Shown: positions 40,743 to 48,122 of the stretch, one piece after another
Layout: every line of letters begins with the position of its first letter
Position numbering within the stretch: the stretch's first letter is position 1
DNA from: an uncultured Butyrivibrio sp.
GTDB lineage: Bacteria; Bacillota; Clostridia; Lachnospirales; Lachnospiraceae
DNA: 48,122 nucleotides
Direction: 5' to 3'
NCBI GenBank assembly: GCA_947167765.1
Contig: CAMVJI010000005.1
Coordinates: 1-48,122 of the forward strand
Notes under the pieces: generated by a model
The model's input: the letters and a program-made list of their open reading frames with translations, nothing else
The model's database searches: none
What the model was told of the DNA's origin: nothing
Position numbers and translations under genes: made by a program

Positions 40743-40784
40743 AAAATAGCTGATCCCCTCAATCAGAGGGCAATCAGCTATTTT
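40743..40784 (-). terminator. Strong bidirectional terminator
   Basis: A 12-bp perfect stem AAAATAGCTGAT/ATCAGCTATTTT (40743-40754 and 40773-40784) with inner pairs CCCTC/GAGGG is flanked by TTTTTT on the plus side and TTTT on the minus side. It ends the P-loop/DUF4869 operon before mazE. Confidence 0.85.
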
Positions 40785-40834
40785 TTAACATCCAAATTAT
40801 TCAAATATAATATTTCCATCGGCCACAATTTCAA

Positions 40835-41509
40835 TTATAGCCTGTTCATTTCAGGTCCTATGGCTGCTCCATCTGCGATCACACAGATTTCATCGCCTTT
40901 ATTTTCCAAATTTATTGTGGAAAAGATCTTTGATTTGCCACCCGCTGATTGGCACTGTATCCCACATTCTTCTCCAACCGATTTAAAAAACTCGTATCCT
41001 GAATTGGAATCTTCAGTAATCACAAGTTTCGGCTTTACAGGCATACTGCCATCAATATTCTTAGCATATACCTGATACATTTGTTGATATATCCTGTTTG
41101 TATTCTGATACTTACCCGAAGACTTTATGCCGTAGATTTCCTCAACGCTATATGGAAGATCATATAAGTTTTCTCTGGTAATAAGTACAAAATAATTATC
41201 GGATTCTTTTACATGTCTTGCGAATTCTTTTGTATGGATAAAAGCATTTTCCTCATCAATAAAGATTATATTCTCATGCACAGAAGACAGGATCACTTTC
41301 CAATCAGTCCCGGCAAGTGTGCGACAAGTCACATCGCAAATAAGTTCAATTCCACTGGACATGCCGAGATTCTGGTACTGGTTTATCATCTCGATAAGAG
41401 TTGTTTTTCCCGTGGCACTATCGCCTTGTATTATAGTGATATTTCTCTTTATCTCGAACTCATAATGAAGTTTATTGTTTTTTACAATAACTCTGTGCTT
41501 TCCCCTCAT
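40835..41509 (-). CDS. Small P-loop protein paired with DUF4869
   Basis: A 224-residue protein with Walker A IIQGDSATGKTTLIEMI near residue 27 and Walker B-like ENIIFIDEENAFIHTKEF near 78. Sensor-like VLITRENLYDLP follows. A lone P-loop fold with a tail SAGGKSKIFSTIN and VIADGAAIGPEMN resembles a Toprim-like or OLD-like end (D-G-A-A acidic residue), which I note only as an impression. It starts 3 bases after the DUF4869 gene's stop. The two-gene unit recurs in Lachnospiraceae in my recollection. Function unknown; an NTP-driven sensor or nuclease is possible. Confidence 0.7.
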   Translation of the reverse strand: MRGKHRVIVKNNKLHYEFEIKRNITIIQGDSATGKTTLIEMINQYQNLGMSSGIELICDVTCRTLAGTDWKVILSSVHENIIFIDEENAFIHTKEFARHVKESDNYFVLITRENLYDLPYSVEEIYGIKSSGKYQNTNRIYQQMYQVYAKNIDGSMPVKPKLVITEDSNSGYEFFKSVGEECGIQCQSAGGKSKIFSTINLENKGDEICVIADGAAIGPEMNRL

Positions 41510-41512
41510 TGA

Positions 41513-41953
41513 TCAGACATACTCCCCTGCAATCTCCACATATTCTTTCACGCTGTTCACAACGATGCCATTATTTAGGATTCTGGCTTTAAAATCCCCA
41601 TCTCCAAAGTCCATCACATGTCGAAGATTGATAGTTAGATCCTTGCTCTCTGCAATTTTCAAAATCCATTTTGCGCAGTTATTTCCACAGGCAGAAGCAT
41701 TAAATACTTTGCCGGTTTCGTCAAATGCCATGAGTATCAGAGTTTTTACACCACCCGACAGTTCCTTGGTTGAAATAGGTCCAAGGACAGGACTCTGGAT
41801 AAGGTGAGGACCAACCACCTCAGACTTATCCACATCCTTTATCATCTCAACTGACAATGGAGCTGTAATCCAGTTATCTTCATAAGTATTGTCAAAATAT
41901 GTCGGTGGATGATATATAGTATTGTCCGCGTTTCCAAAAATAATGCTTAACAT
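41513..41953 (-). CDS. DUF4869 protein
   Basis: A 146-residue protein beginning MLSIIFGNADNTIYHPPTYF, then YEDNWITAPLSVEMIKDVD and the central LGPISTKELSGGVKTLILMA, typical DUF4869 features. FNASACGNNCAKWIL has a C-x3-C pair that could bind metal. No enzyme activity is known. It is the first gene of the two-gene unit; GGGAGGTGGACGT precedes ATG and the promoter has an extended -10. Confidence 0.8.
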   Translation of the reverse strand: MLSIIFGNADNTIYHPPTYFDNTYEDNWITAPLSVEMIKDVDKSEVVGPHLIQSPVLGPISTKELSGGVKTLILMAFDETGKVFNASACGNNCAKWILKIAESKDLTINLRHVMDFGDGDFKARILNNGIVVNSVKEYVEIAGEYV

Positions 41954-41981
41954 ACGTCCACCTCCCGACTATTGATATAGT

Positions 41982-42005
41982 AATTATACCATAACGAAAA
42001 TACGA
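41982..42005 (-). promoter_or_regulatory. Promoter of the DUF4869 operon
   Basis: Minus-strand extended -10 TGGTATAAT (TATAAT at 41984-41989) lies about 30 bases before ATG 41953. The -35 region is AT-rich and weak (TTTATA). It is followed by a short leader with a good ribosome site. Confidence 0.6.
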
Positions 42006-42007
42006 TA

Positions 42008-42062
42008 TAAAAAAAGACAATATACTTCGAAACCACATATATTGTGGTTTCAAAATATATTG
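42008..42062 (-). terminator. Rho-independent terminator of lysS
   Basis: Perfect 9-bp arms GAAACCACA/TGTGGTTTC are extended outward by CAATATA/TATATTG with small internal gaps (42018-42062). On the minus strand they are followed by TCTTTTTTT. It lies 11 bases after the lysS stop. Confidence 0.9.
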
Positions 42063-42072
42063 TTTTTTATAT

Positions 42073-43635
42073 TTATTTATCTAAACTCTTCAAAGTCGGG
42101 AAGAGCAACACATCTCTGATTCCTGCACTATTTGTCAGCAGCATGCAAAGTCTGTCGATACCATATCCGATACCGCCTGTAGGTGGCATACCGATCTCCA
42201 GGGCATTGAGGAAGTCCTCGTCGGTGTGCTCAGCCTCTTCGTCGCCTGCTGCCGCATTGGCATCCTGCATAGCGAAACGCTCACGCTGGTCGATAGGATC
42301 GTTGAGCTCTGAGTATGCGTTGCACATCTCCCAAGTGTTGATGAAGAGCTCGAAACGCTCAACCTTCTCAGGATCTGAAGGCTTCTTTTTGGTAAGAGGT
42401 GAGATTGCAAGAGGGTGATCCATGATGAATGTAGGCTGGATCAGCTCTTTCTCGCAGAACTCTTCAAAGAAGAGATTGATGATATCGCCCTTGGTGTGGC
42501 GGTCCTCAAACTCGATGTGGCGCTCCTTGGCAAGAGCCTTGGCCTCTTCGTCTGTCTTAACCTGATCAAAGTCAACGCCAGCATATTTCTTGATAGCATC
42601 GTTCATGGTAAGACGCTCGAAAGGCTTGCCAAGATCAATGATGTTGTCGCCGTAAGGGATCTGTGTTGTGCCGCAAACCTTCTCAGCAAGGTAACGGAAC
42701 ATGCTCTCTGTAAGCTCCATCATTCCCTCGTAGTCTGTATATGCCTGGTAGAGCTCCATAAGTGTGAACTCTGGGTTGTGTCTTGTGTCTGTACCCTCGT
42801 TTCTGAATACACGGCCGATCTCAAATACTCTCTCAAGGCCGCCAACGATGAGTCTCTTAAGATAGAGCTCAAGGGAGATACGAAGCTTTCTCTCCTCATC
42901 AAGGGCATTGTAATGTGTAATGAATGGTCTTGCAGCAGCACCGCCTGCGTTCTCAACAAGCATAGGTGTCTCAACTTCCATGAAGTCTCTATCTGCAAGG
43001 AAATTTCTGATCTCTCTGATGATGGCTGATCTCTTCTTGAAGGTCTCTTTTACCTCCTCATTCATGATGAGGTCAACGTATCTCTGTCTGTAACGGATCT
43101 CTGTATCTGTAAGTCCGTGGAACTTCTCTGGAAGTGGCATAAGAGATTTGGATAAAAGAGTGAGTTCCTTAACGTGCACTGAGATTTCCCCTGTACGTGT
43201 TCTGAAGGCAAATCCCTTAACACCAATGATGTCACCGATATCCATCTTTTTGAAATCAGCATAAGCCTCATCGCCGATGTCGTTTCTTGAAACATACAGC
43301 TGCATGCGGCCGTCTCTGTCCTGAAGGCCTGCAAAAGAAGCCTTACCCATGACACGCTTGCTAAGCATACGTCCTGCCAGGGAAACAACCTTGTCGGCTG
43401 GGATATCTTCAAAAGGAACAACTACTGCCTTGCCCTCTTCGTCAACTGGTGGTACAAACTCAAGTGCATCAAAATTGTCCCTGATATCCTGGGTGTGATG
43501 AGTCTGGTCGTACTTGACGATCTGGAAAGGATCCCTGCCCTGTGCCTGAAGCTCAGTCAGCTTGTCTCTTCTGACCTGACGAAGTCTTCCAACGTCTTCC
43601 TGTGGTGCGTTGTTTTGCTGATTATTCTCTGCCAC
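42073..43635 (-). CDS. lysS: Lysyl-tRNA synthetase, class II
   Basis: Charges tRNA-Lys. The N-terminal OB-fold (VSLAGRMLSKRVMGKASFAG) is followed by the class II core: motif 1 area SAIIREIRNFLADRDFMEVE, motif 2 FEIGRVFRNEGTDTRHNPEF, and motif 3 GGIGYGIDRLCMLL near the C-terminus. The length of 520 residues is close to the usual 500. GTG 43633-43635 is the start because AGGAGG lies 7 bases upstream; the open frame continues to 43695 without a site. It follows greA, the typical order in this family, with a hairpin in the leader. Confidence 0.95.
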   Translation of the reverse strand: MAENNQQNNAPQEDVGRLRQVRRDKLTELQAQGRDPFQIVKYDQTHHTQDIRDNFDALEFVPPVDEEGKAVVVPFEDIPADKVVSLAGRMLSKRVMGKASFAGLQDRDGRMQLYVSRNDIGDEAYADFKKMDIGDIIGVKGFAFRTRTGEISVHVKELTLLSKSLMPLPEKFHGLTDTEIRYRQRYVDLIMNEEVKETFKKRSAIIREIRNFLADRDFMEVETPMLVENAGGAAARPFITHYNALDEERKLRISLELYLKRLIVGGLERVFEIGRVFRNEGTDTRHNPEFTLMELYQAYTDYEGMMELTESMFRYLAEKVCGTTQIPYGDNIIDLGKPFERLTMNDAIKKYAGVDFDQVKTDEEAKALAKERHIEFEDRHTKGDIINLFFEEFCEKELIQPTFIMDHPLAISPLTKKKPSDPEKVERFELFINTWEMCNAYSELNDPIDQRERFAMQDANAAAGDEEAEHTDEDFLNALEIGMPPTGGIGYGIDRLCMLLTNSAGIRDVLLFPTLKSLDK

Positions 43636-43671
43636 GATATTTCCTCCTAGATTTTCGATGATAATATATAA

Positions 43672-43691
43672 GCCGACGATGGTTCGCCGGC
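43672..43691 (-). terminator. Hairpin between greA and lysS
   Basis: Minus-strand GCCGGCGA/TCGTCGGC with one wobble pair and loop ACCA (43672-43691) is followed by TTATATATTAT, a weak T-run. It may partly terminate or attenuate before lysS. Confidence 0.45.
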
Positions 43692-43724
43692 TCAAATGTC
43701 ACTTTTTAGACCTTGGAAAAGAGA

Positions 43725-44210
43725 TTACTCTGCCTTGGTCTTGTCGATTGCAAGTACCTTGTACTTGAACACGCCAGCCGGTGTCTCTACAGAAACTGTC
43801 TGTCCCTTCTTGGCACCAAGCAGAGCCTTACCTACAGGTGACTCGTTGGAGATCTTGCCCTTAAGGCTGTTAGCCTCCTGTGAACCGACGATCTTGTATT
43901 CAAGATCCTCATTGAGCTCAAGATCACGGATCTTAACGTTACATCCGATGCTGATCTTGTTGGTATCAACGTCCTCTTCTACTACTACCTCAGCATTTTT
44001 GAGGATCTTCTCAAGAGCCTCGATCCTTGCCTCGATATCACGCTGCTCATCTTTTGCTGCGTCGTACTCAGCGTTCTCTGAAAGGTCTCCCTGCTCTCTG
44101 GCCTCTTTGATCTTCTGAGCAACTTCCTGACGCTTGTTTACCTTAAGGTCCTGAAGCTCATCCTCATACTTCTTAAGACCTTCATAAGTTAAGATGTTTT
44201 TCTTTTCCAT
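43725..44210 (-). CDS. greA: Transcription elongation factor GreA
   Basis: A 161-residue factor that rescues backtracked RNA polymerase. The N-terminal coiled coil has the tip acidic residues in [13 protein letters not shown], and the C-terminal domain reads [40 protein letters not shown]. Family length is 158. ATG 44208-44210 is chosen since [19 protein letters not shown] is the conserved start; GGAGG is 13 bases upstream, a long spacing. A consensus promoter lies in the end of dusB, 80 bases upstream. Confidence 0.94.
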   Translation of the reverse strand: MEKKNILTYEGLKKYEDELQDLKVNKRQEVAQKIKEAREQGDLSENAEYDAAKDEQRDIEARIEALEKILKNAEVVVEEDVDTNKISIGCNVKIRDLELNEDLEYKIVGSQEANSLKGKISNESPVGKALLGAKKGQTVSVETPAGVFKYKVLAIDKTKAE

Positions 44211-44289
44211 AGTGCCTAAACAACCTCCATAAGAAAATCTAAATCTATATCTATATGTAAATACTATTCTTTCCCTTTTTAACTTTGCT

Positions 44290-44318
44290 ATTATACTGTT
44301 ATTTATTTCCTGTGTCAA
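44290..44318 (-). promoter_or_regulatory. Consensus sigma-A promoter for greA-lysS
   Basis: The minus strand carries TTGACA (44313-44318), exactly 17 bases, then TATAAT (44290-44295), a full match to the housekeeping consensus. The -35 box lies inside the last codons of dusB. Predicted start of transcription is near 44283, giving a leader of about 73 bases before greA. Confidence 0.87.
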
Positions 44319-45303
44319 CAATAGTATCCTGAAGCATAACTCTGCCGCATGCAGCCTTCAGAGAAGTCATATCGGTCATCTGATTTATCTCGCCTCTGAA
44401 CTTAGCGCTGCCTGGCATTCCTGTGGTGTACCAGGACACGTGCTTTCGCATCTCGCGGATCCCGATGTATTCCCCCTTATATTTAAGCTGCATATCTGCA
44501 TGCCTTATGACTGTGTCGTAAATTTCCTGATTTGTTGGACGAGGACAGCTTTCCCCTTTTTCAAAAAAGCTGACAATCTCCCTGAAGATAAACGGATTAC
44601 CCTGGGCTGCCCTTGCTACCATTACGCCGTCGCACCCGGTCTCTTCGAACATTCTCTTTGCGCTTTCACCATCCACCACGTCGCCGTTTCCGATGACCGG
44701 GATCTTAACAGCTTCTTTCACCTGTCTGATGATATCCCAGTCAGCCTTACCTGAATAGTACTGCTCCCTTGTCCTTCCGTGAACAGCAACTGCAGAAGCT
44801 CCCCCAGCCTCTGCTGCCAGTGCGCACTCCACTGCATTTACCATTTCGTCGTTGAAGCCTTTTCTTATCTTCACCGTAACAGGTCTGTCTGACACTTCAA
44901 AAAGAGCTCTAACTATCTTTTCAATCAGCTCCGGATTTTTCATTAGTGCTGAGCCTTCCCCATTTCCAACAACCTTTGGAACAGGACATCCCATGTTCAC
45001 ATCAAGGATATCGAAAGGCCTGTCCTTTATCATGTCGTAGGCTTTTTGCATGATCTCAGGTTCTGAGCCAAATAGCTGCAGTGAAACCGGATGCTCATTT
45101 TCATGGATCTCAAGGAGCATATTTGTATTGCGGTTTTTATAAGTAATTGCCTTGGCGCTTATCATCTCCATACACACAAGGCCAGCTCCCATCTCGCTGC
45201 ATAAAACACGAAAAGGCAGGTCTGATACACCTGCCATTGGTCCTAGGATTATGTTATTTGGTAAAGTTACACTGCCGATCTGCAGCTTGCCGTAGCCTGC
45301 CAT
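44299..45303 (-). CDS. dusB: tRNA-dihydrouridine synthase, DusB family
   Basis: An FMN enzyme reducing uridines in tRNA. The N-terminal TIM barrel shows [40 protein letters not shown] (catalytic Cys in NMGCP), [40 protein letters not shown] and [15 protein letters not shown]. The C-terminal helical part is [11 protein letters not shown]-like. The 334-residue length is normal. AGGAG precedes ATG. It lies between a DUF6145-like gene, across a palindrome-rich gap, and greA. Confidence 0.94.
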   Translation of the reverse strand: MAGYGKLQIGSVTLPNNIILGPMAGVSDLPFRVLCSEMGAGLVCMEMISAKAITYKNRNTNMLLEIHENEHPVSLQLFGSEPEIMQKAYDMIKDRPFDILDVNMGCPVPKVVGNGEGSALMKNPELIEKIVRALFEVSDRPVTVKIRKGFNDEMVNAVECALAAEAGGASAVAVHGRTREQYYSGKADWDIIRQVKEAVKIPVIGNGDVVDGESAKRMFEETGCDGVMVARAAQGNPFIFREIVSFFEKGESCPRPTNQEIYDTVIRHADMQLKYKGEYIGIREMRKHVSWYTTGMPGSAKFRGEINQMTDMTSLKAACGRVMLQDTIVDTGNK

Positions 45304-45323
45304 TCTTTTCTCCTAACAAGGAA

Positions 45324-45388
45324 GTTCTGCTCTCGCCTGCAAGCAGGCTCGCCAGAACAAGCTTCGCTCACGGAAATCAGAGATTTCC
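45324..45388. repeat. Two palindromes between dusB and the DUF6145-like gene
   Basis: A large hairpin has nested arms GTTCTG...CAGAAC (45324-45329 and 45353-45358) and GCCTGC/GCAGGC (45335-45340 and 45343-45348). A second perfect pair, GGAAATC/GATTTCC (45372-45378 and 45382-45388), follows. No T-run. It may be a repeated palindromic element or an RNA-processing site. Confidence 0.7.
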
Positions 45389-45392
45389 TATC

Positions 45393-45899
45393 TCAGCTTT
45401 CGTCGCTATCCAAAATATCTGCAGGATTCTCGTGAAGCACGTATATCCTGTAGTAAAGCCCAAGGGCCTCAAACAGATCCTGTCTCTTTCTTCTTACTTC
45501 GCTTACAAGAAGTCCCGCTGTGATCTCATCGTAGGTGATGTCCTCTTCGTCAGCGTTGGTCTCGATGGAGATGCTGCCATCCTCCTCAAAGACAATGGTA
45601 AAGATACCGCCTGCCTCCTGGGTAAAGAGGACGCTGATGATATTGAGCTCCTTCTTGATGCTGTCAGGGATCTGTCTGAAGATCGGGTTAAAATAGTACT
45701 TCTGCTCATAAGCGTTAGCTCCGCAAATAACTACTCTCTCCCCGGCAACCTTCTCAAACTCCCTTGCCTTGTTGGTCTTTTGCATCTCATCTATTTTGAG
45801 ATCTTCTTTTGTCTCTTCCTGTTCTTCTTCAAAGTCGTCCTCAGGAATGATCCCTTCAAACTCTCTTTTATATTCTCTTTCAAAATCCTTAGCGCTCAT
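45393..45899 (-). CDS. DUF6145-like protein of Lachnospiraceae
   Basis: A 168-residue acidic protein. After a charged N-terminus, the core reads ERVVICGANAYEQKYYFNPI, IKKELNIISVLFTQEAGGIF and SEVRRKRQDLFEALGLYYRI, which I recall as the Lachnospiraceae family DUF6145. The gene lies 6 bases after coaX; ATG 45899 is used because GGAG is nine bases upstream, while the GTG before it overlaps coaX. Function unknown. Its fixed place between coaX and dusB suggests a housekeeping role. Confidence 0.72.
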   Translation of the reverse strand: MSAKDFEREYKREFEGIIPEDDFEEEQEETKEDLKIDEMQKTNKAREFEKVAGERVVICGANAYEQKYYFNPIFRQIPDSIKKELNIISVLFTQEAGGIFTIVFEEDGSISIETNADEEDITYDEITAGLLVSEVRRKRQDLFEALGLYYRIYVLHENPADILDSDES

Positions 45900-45904
45900 A
45901 TTTC

Positions 45905-46720
45905 TCACTCCGGTTGATTGTCATCTTCAAATTCTTTGCTCTGGGGCTTGTGTTTCCTGTTCTTGTCATACAGGATCTGAAGTCCCTTAAGTGTCAGTGT
46001 CGGGTCGTAGATATCTATGGAATCTGTCTCGTTGGCGATGAGCCTTCCAAGACCGCCTGTGGCTACGACCTTCATTTCAGGGCAGTTCGAAGCTTTTTTG
46101 ATCTCGTCAATGATATACTCCGTCTGTCCGATCTGTCCATATATGAGACCTGCCTGCATACTGGATATTGTATCCCTTGCAAGAATGCTTCCTGGCTTTT
46201 TGATCTCGATCTCAGGAAGCTTGGCTGTTCCCTCCCAGAGAGCAGAAGCTGAAATCCTGATGCCTGGTGAAACGACACCTGCGTAGAACTCGCCCTTTTC
46301 ATTTATAGGAACATAGGTTGTTGCAGTGCCGTAGTCCACAACCAGCACCGGTCCGCCGTATATCTCAAATGCTGCAACTGAATCAACGATAAGATCCGGG
46401 CCAACTTCCTTGGGGTTGTCGATGGTGACCTTGATACCAGTCTTGATGCCAGGTCCAACTATGTATGGCTTTTTATCTATGTACTTAACAATGGCGTTTA
46501 CAAGCGCGTGCATGACCTGTGGCACAACGCTGGCGATCATGACACCCTCGATCTCTTCTTTTTTAACTCCGTTCATGCCAAGCATGGTAAGGAGCTCCAC
46601 TCCGTACTCGTCGGAGGTGCGGGCTGTCTTGGACATCATTCGAAATGACGTCGTCAGCTCTTTTCCCTTAAAGACTCCAAATGTGATATTGGTATTACCT
46701 ACATCGATAACTAAGATCAT
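45905..46720 (-). CDS. coaX: Type III pantothenate kinase
   Basis: First step of coenzyme A synthesis, insensitive to CoA feedback and needing a monovalent cation. Motifs of the ASKHA fold are intact: [16 protein letters not shown] at the start, [43 protein letters not shown] and [12 protein letters not shown]. From ATG 46720 (GGAGG six bases upstream) it has 271 residues, within the usual range; the six codons before it lack a site. The C-terminus [14 protein letters not shown] is a charged tail. It follows birA, the common order. Confidence 0.94.
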   Translation of the reverse strand: MILVIDVGNTNITFGVFKGKELTTSFRMMSKTARTSDEYGVELLTMLGMNGVKKEEIEGVMIASVVPQVMHALVNAIVKYIDKKPYIVGPGIKTGIKVTIDNPKEVGPDLIVDSVAAFEIYGGPVLVVDYGTATTYVPINEKGEFYAGVVSPGIRISASALWEGTAKLPEIEIKKPGSILARDTISSMQAGLIYGQIGQTEYIIDEIKKASNCPEMKVVATGGLGRLIANETDSIDIYDPTLTLKGLQILYDKNRKHKPQSKEFEDDNQPE

Positions 46721-46776
46721 AGCTAGCCTCCATTTCAATCGTCACCTGCTGCCTGTGCAGCTTGGCGCGCGGCCAT

Positions 46777-47721
46777 TCATACGTAGCTGTAAAGTCCTCT
46801 TACCGACACCTCTCCGGCGCCGACTGTTCTGATATCTCTATGGTGAGAGCCTGCCTGCTCTCCTGTCACGTCCACAAGAAGTTCTCCGAGGTCCGTAATT
46901 CCAAGGGCAGTTCCTACTGTTCCGCTCCTTACATCCCAGGCAGCTGGAGTTCCTCCGGTCTTGCCCGAATCCAGAATTTTCACCTTTTCACCCTTGTTGA
47001 TGAGCCTGGATTCGTACTGCTCTTTTAAATAAGACAAATCGTAGCCCATCTGGAACTTTTCGTAGTTTTCTTCAAACCGCTCCATGACCCGCGCCACCAC
47101 AAGGCTCCTGTTAACTCTTTTTCCGGTCTGGGTCAAAAGAGATCCAGCAACGCCTTTTATCTCATCCGGGAAATCAGTCATGTTTACATTGATCCCAACG
47201 CCGATGACAACATCCCTTATGGAATTGTCCGGGTTCATGTGAAGCTCTGTAAGAATACCACAGATTTTTTTCTTGTCAATAACAACGTCGTTGGGCCACT
47301 TGATCTGTGCCCAGAGCCTGCTGCCGTTTGATGCGGATTCCTGGGCCACCGCGGCATCTTCCAAAGTACCTGCCTGAGCCAACGCGGCATCTGCGCTTGT
47401 TTCTGCAATTGCCAGGTCAACACCCTCTGCAACAGACAGTCCCATTACCAGCGTCAGCATCGATATCCTGTCTGCCGGAGCTGTAGGCCTTATCACCAGG
47501 CTCATGGCGATGTTGGTACCAGCTGGAGTTTCCCAGCTCCTGCCACGGGAACCGCGACCAGCTTCCTGCTTGTCAGCAACCACCAGCGTTCCGTGGGCAG
47601 CGCCCTCTGCAGCCATGTCCCTGGCGTCATTGTTGGTTGAACCCGTTACATCCTTATATACAATATTGCAGGCAGCCCACCTGGTGGTGAGCCGCCTTTC
47701 TATTTCTTCCTTGTTAAGCAT
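46777..47721 (-). CDS. birA: Biotin-protein ligase, monofunctional, with Ala-rich insertion
   Basis: Joins biotin to acetyl-CoA carboxylase and other biotin enzymes. GSTNNDARDMA, KQEAGRGSRGRSWETPAG, IKWPNDVVIDKKKICGIL and GVGINVNMTDF are intact. There is no N-terminal helix-turn-helix, so it cannot repress like E. coli BirA. Two inserts stand out: an Ala-rich stretch of about 30 residues near 110-140 (ETSADAALAQAGTLEDAAVA) between conserved strands, and DSGKTGGTPAAWDVRSG near 270. The length of 314 is longer than typical HTH-free ligases (about 240-260). ATG 47721 begins MLNKEEIERRLTTRW. It is upstream of coaX, 56 bases apart. Confidence 0.9.
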   Translation of the reverse strand: MLNKEEIERRLTTRWAACNIVYKDVTGSTNNDARDMAAEGAAHGTLVVADKQEAGRGSRGRSWETPAGTNIAMSLVIRPTAPADRISMLTLVMGLSVAEGVDLAIAETSADAALAQAGTLEDAAVAQESASNGSRLWAQIKWPNDVVIDKKKICGILTELHMNPDNSIRDVVIGVGINVNMTDFPDEIKGVAGSLLTQTGKRVNRSLVVARVMERFEENYEKFQMGYDLSYLKEQYESRLINKGEKVKILDSGKTGGTPAAWDVRSGTVGTALGITDLGELLVDVTGEQAGSHHRDIRTVGAGEVSVRGLYSYV

Positions 47722-47760
47722 TTATTCTCTTCTTGTCTTACCGCATTTATTGCGCGGTCT

Positions 47761-48122
47761 TTACTTCTTAAGTGTAGCGTACATAACTGCCTTGATGGTG
47801 TGCATCCTGTTCTCAGCCTCTTCAAAGACAATTGATCTGTCTGACTCAAAGACTTCATCAGTAACTTCCATCTCATCAAGTCCGTATTTCGCCTTAATGT
47901 CTTTTCCTATACCAGTATTGAGGTCGTGGAAAGAAGGCAGGCAGTGCATGAATACGCACTGTGGTCCGGCGTTGTTCATAATGTCCATGGTTACGCGATA
48001 AGGCTCAAGGTCCTTAATGCGCTCCTCCCAGACTTCATCAGGCTCGCCCATGGATACCCAGATATCAGTGTAGATAACGTCTGCTCCCTTGGTTCCCTCA
48101 ATAGGATCCTCAGAGAAATCAA
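47761..48122 (-). CDS. argF: Ornithine carbamoyltransferase (5' part outside window)
   Basis: The last ~120 codons of an arginine-synthesis enzyme that makes citrulline from ornithine and carbamoyl phosphate. [18 protein letters not shown], the ornithine/carbamoyl-phosphate motif [10 protein letters not shown] and the terminal [15 protein letters not shown] are clear. HCLPSF has Ser where many enzymes have Ala. The gene runs off the right edge. Its stop is 39 bases before birA; a short hairpin ACCGC/GCGGT in that gap lacks a T-run. Confidence 0.92.
   Translation of the reverse strand, partial: DFSEDPIEGTKGADVIYTDIWVSMGEPDEVWEERIKDLEPYRVTMDIMNNAGPQCVFMHCLPSFHDLNTGIGKDIKAKYGLDEMEVTDEVFESDRSIVFEEAENRMHTIKAVMYATLKK

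Noticed and set aside
45147-45917. Plus-strand frame of 256 codons over dusB and the DUF6145-like gene
   Set aside because: It is antisense to two well-supported genes and crosses the palindromes; no family features.
1-48122. tRNA or rRNA genes, integrase or transposase
   Set aside because: None were recognised on reading both strands; no complete insertion sequence or att pair could be supported, though the 25-bp repeats may derive from one.

Overview
The window looks like part of the chromosome of a Lachnospiraceae (Clostridia) bacterium, possibly Butyrivibrio or a relative. The evidence is a moderately AT-rich sequence, strong AGGAGG-type ribosome sites, several GTG and TTG starts, a c-di-GMP-I riboswitch, small DUF4298, DUF4869 and DUF6145-like proteins, and a conserved housekeeping block at the right end. 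Genus is inference. Nearly every gene is on the minus strand; the only plus-strand gene candidate is a 46-codon ORF at 35548-35688.

Layout, left to right. (1) 1-7.2 kb is accessory and partly decayed. It holds larE (cut by the window edge), a class M sirtuin with its zinc macrodomain partner, a DUF1349 protein, two gene fragments (a hydrolase tail and an aldo/keto reductase missing its N-terminus), a rhodanese/cyclophilin-like lipoprotein and a DUF1275 membrane protein. (2) 7.3-8.7 kb holds a secreted protein behind a c-di-GMP-I riboswitch with its own terminator, a gene-poor stretch with palindromes, and a 40-residue lipoprotein. (3) 8.7-18.9 kb is a long minus-strand cluster: a zinc-ribbon protein with a HEPN-like R-x4-H motif, an 89-residue protein, a TerB-like/CbbX-type AAA+ ATPase, a TerB-like protein, a coiled-coil J-domain protein, a double HIRAN-like protein, and a 1604-residue DEDDh exonuclease/RecQ/UvrD fusion. 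(4) 19.1-26.5 kb is a tight operon of a PD-(D/E)XK/SF1 helicase, a MrcB-type AAA+ protein and a DUF2357 nuclease (McrBC-like restriction), ending in a Nudix hydrolase and a MazG-like pyrophosphohydrolase. (5) 26.7-30.4 kb is a Gabija-like OLD nuclease plus UvrD helicase with a third, HNH-like gene. (6) 30.4-33.9 kb has a SIR2-domain fragment, a broken small ORF, a DUF3800-like gene with a coiled-coil partner, a scar of a type I restriction locus (hsdR start joined to hsdS end) and an XRE regulator with a palindrome around its promoter. (7) 34.0-35.8 kb has a standalone antiviral-type reverse transcriptase (YSDD) with a structured upstream leader and a small ORF on the opposite strand. (8) 35.8-42 kb has two overlapping RlaP-type nucleotidyltransferases, a gene with an in-frame TGA, a phosphoesterase, DUF4298, an ssb fragment, MazEF, and a P-loop/DUF4869 pair. 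(9) 42-48.1 kb is core genome: lysS, greA, dusB, a DUF6145-like gene, coaX, birA and the 3' end of argF.

Taken together, 8.7-42 kb reads as a defence island. It has several independent anti-phage modules next to remnants of others, which fits repeated gain and loss of defence genes beside a stable housekeeping block. The best candidates for something undescribed are the HIRAN/J-domain/TerB/AAA+/HEPN cluster with the exonuclease-RecQ-UvrD fusion, the restriction operon carrying two nucleotide pyrophosphohydrolases, and the reverse transcriptase with its structured leader. All functional statements come from reading motifs by eye; no database search was possible.
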